From NCBI GenBank assembly GCA_030634715.1, contig DAOWAG010000085.1:1-6229 (forward strand): 6,229 bases of DNA, given 5' to 3'. Shown piece after piece: positions 5,554 through 6,229 of this stretch. Within the stretch, counting starts at the first letter, position 1; each line of letters opens with the position of its first letter. The notes under the pieces are model-generated. The model ran no database searches and was not told where the DNA came from. It saw only the letters and a list, made by a program, of their open reading frames with translations. Both the position numbers and the translations under genes were made by a program. Source of the stretch: Candidatus Aegiribacteria sp. (GTDB lineage: Bacteria; Fermentibacterota; Fermentibacteria; Fermentibacterales; Fermentibacteraceae).

Positions 5554-6229
5554 TCATTCTGTTTCCGATACAAAACAGTAAAGCACATACCGATCAACAG
5601 TCAACAGTGGATATAGCCTGTGGGAAACAAATTTTCTCCACTCCTCCTGTTCACGTATATCAAGCTCAGGAGTAAGGTTTATTGATGTTAGAAACATATC
5701 CATCGCAAGATGAGTGATCCCTCTCTCCCTGAGCTCTGCCTCAATCTCTTGAGAATCCATCCCAGCCCAGAACATCTCCAGTAATCCAAGCGGCACTCTC
5801 TGTCGATCGAAGATCGCAAATCCTGGAAAATAGAATGGGCGTCCAAGGTTAACCAGCAGTGTTTTATCGCTACCTGAAATGTATCTGTCGCATTTCTGAA
5901 AGAAAGCATAATAAGGTGCATTCACCTGCAGATATGTTTCATCATCCGGCAGTTCCCATGGTCTCTCTATTGCGTACAGATCAAGAACTTTATTTGCGGA
6001 CCAGATTACGCATACTGCAATCAGAAAGATGGAAACCACTCTGATCACTCTTTTCCCGCTGGAGAGTAATGCACTCAAAGCTTCAGTTGCCGGAACCACC
6101 AGCATAACAAGTCCGGGAAGCAGATATCGTAAGCGGATTACTGTACCGCTGAAAGCAAATGCGCTCAGAAGGTCAAGAAATGGAAGAGCAAATGTCTTTT
6201 TTCTTCTTGTTGCGAGCGGAATAGCAATA
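5554..6229 (-). CDS. C-terminal part of a polytopic membrane protein, probably GT-C glycosyltransferase-like (runs off the right edge)
   Basis: The frame is open from the right edge (first full codon ends at 6228) to the TGA at 5556-5554 and gives 224 residues with no start inside the window. An internal ATG at 6105 is not the start, because coding continues upstream with a membrane-like sequence (RLRYLLPGLVMLVVP) that runs straight into it. Visible parts: a hydrophobic stretch ending in RLRYLLPG, a membrane segment (fragment residues about 34-55), a short basic loop, another membrane helix (about 61-78), then a soluble C-terminal domain of about 140 residues with aromatic-rich strands and a helix preceding RGITHLAMD. 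'RYLLP' before a late membrane helix plus an exported tail is typical of GT-C lipid-linked sugar transferases (GT39/ArnT-like). The catalytic N-terminal loop is off the window, so activity cannot be judged. Its stop is 3 nt from that of the convergent small regulator gene. Confidence 0.7.
   Translation of the reverse strand, partial: IAIPLATRRKKTFALPFLDLLSAFAFSGTVIRLRYLLPGLVMLVVPATEALSALLSSGKRVIRVVSIFLIAVCVIWSANKVLDLYAIERPWELPDDETYLQVNAPYYAFFQKCDRYISGSDKTLLVNLGRPFYFPGFAIFDRQRVPLGLLEMFWAGMDSQEIEAELRERGITHLAMDMFLTSINLTPELDIREQEEWRKFVSHRLYPLLTVDRYVLYCFVSETE

Noticed and set aside
5254..6229. Toxin-antitoxin module
   Set aside because: The small DNA-binding protein might suggest an antitoxin, but the adjacent gene is convergent and encodes a membrane protein with a large tail, not a small toxin.

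Overview
The window carries most of a type IV pilus (T4P) inner-membrane/secretin operon on the minus strand. A small divergently transcribed DNA-binding gene and the end of an unrelated membrane protein gene lie beside it. Read in the direction of transcription (right to left), the operon is a PilM-PilN fusion (4967-3135), a small unrecognised lipoprotein (3138-2716), PilO (2673-2116), a large lipoprotein ending in a PilP domain (2099-687), and the first 229 codons of the PilQ secretin (687 to the window edge). Spacing is very tight: an ATGA overlap, a TGATG overlap, a 16-nt gap and a 42-nt gap. Every gene has a clear purine-rich ribosome binding site, so this reads as one transcript with translational coupling.

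Functionally this is the PilMNOPQ alignment complex. PilM is a cytoplasmic actin-fold ATP-binding protein. PilN and PilO are bitopic inner-membrane proteins with periplasmic ferredoxin-like domains. PilP is a lipoprotein that links PilN/PilO to the PilQ secretin in the outer membrane. Three things differ from the textbook cluster. PilM and PilN are a single polypeptide. A small beta-rich lipoprotein is inserted before pilO. PilP has about 300 extra residues at its N-terminus, with seven beta-propeller-like repeats.

Region by region: 1-4967 is almost wholly coding (minus strand). 4968-5253 is an AT-rich divergent intergenic region. It holds a possible 34-codon ORF that overlaps the pilMN start as TAATG, a perfect 8-bp inverted repeat, a degenerate 20-bp direct repeat and weak promoter candidates. 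5254-5550 (plus strand) encodes a 98-residue ribbon-helix-helix-like protein, a plausible regulator of the divergent promoters. 5554-6229 (minus strand) is the C-terminal part of a polytopic membrane protein resembling GT-C glycosyltransferases, and it converges on the regulator gene with only 3 nt between stops.

The organism is a diderm bacterium: it has a secretin, lipoproteins and the PilMNOPQ envelope bridge. GC content looks moderate (mid-40s per cent by eye), and arginine codons AGA/AGG are frequent. The fused and embellished pilus components suggest an uncultured lineage outside the well-studied Proteobacteria, perhaps in the FCB group, but this is a guess and the sequence does not settle it. 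I see no rRNA, tRNA, CRISPR array, insertion sequence or prophage signal.
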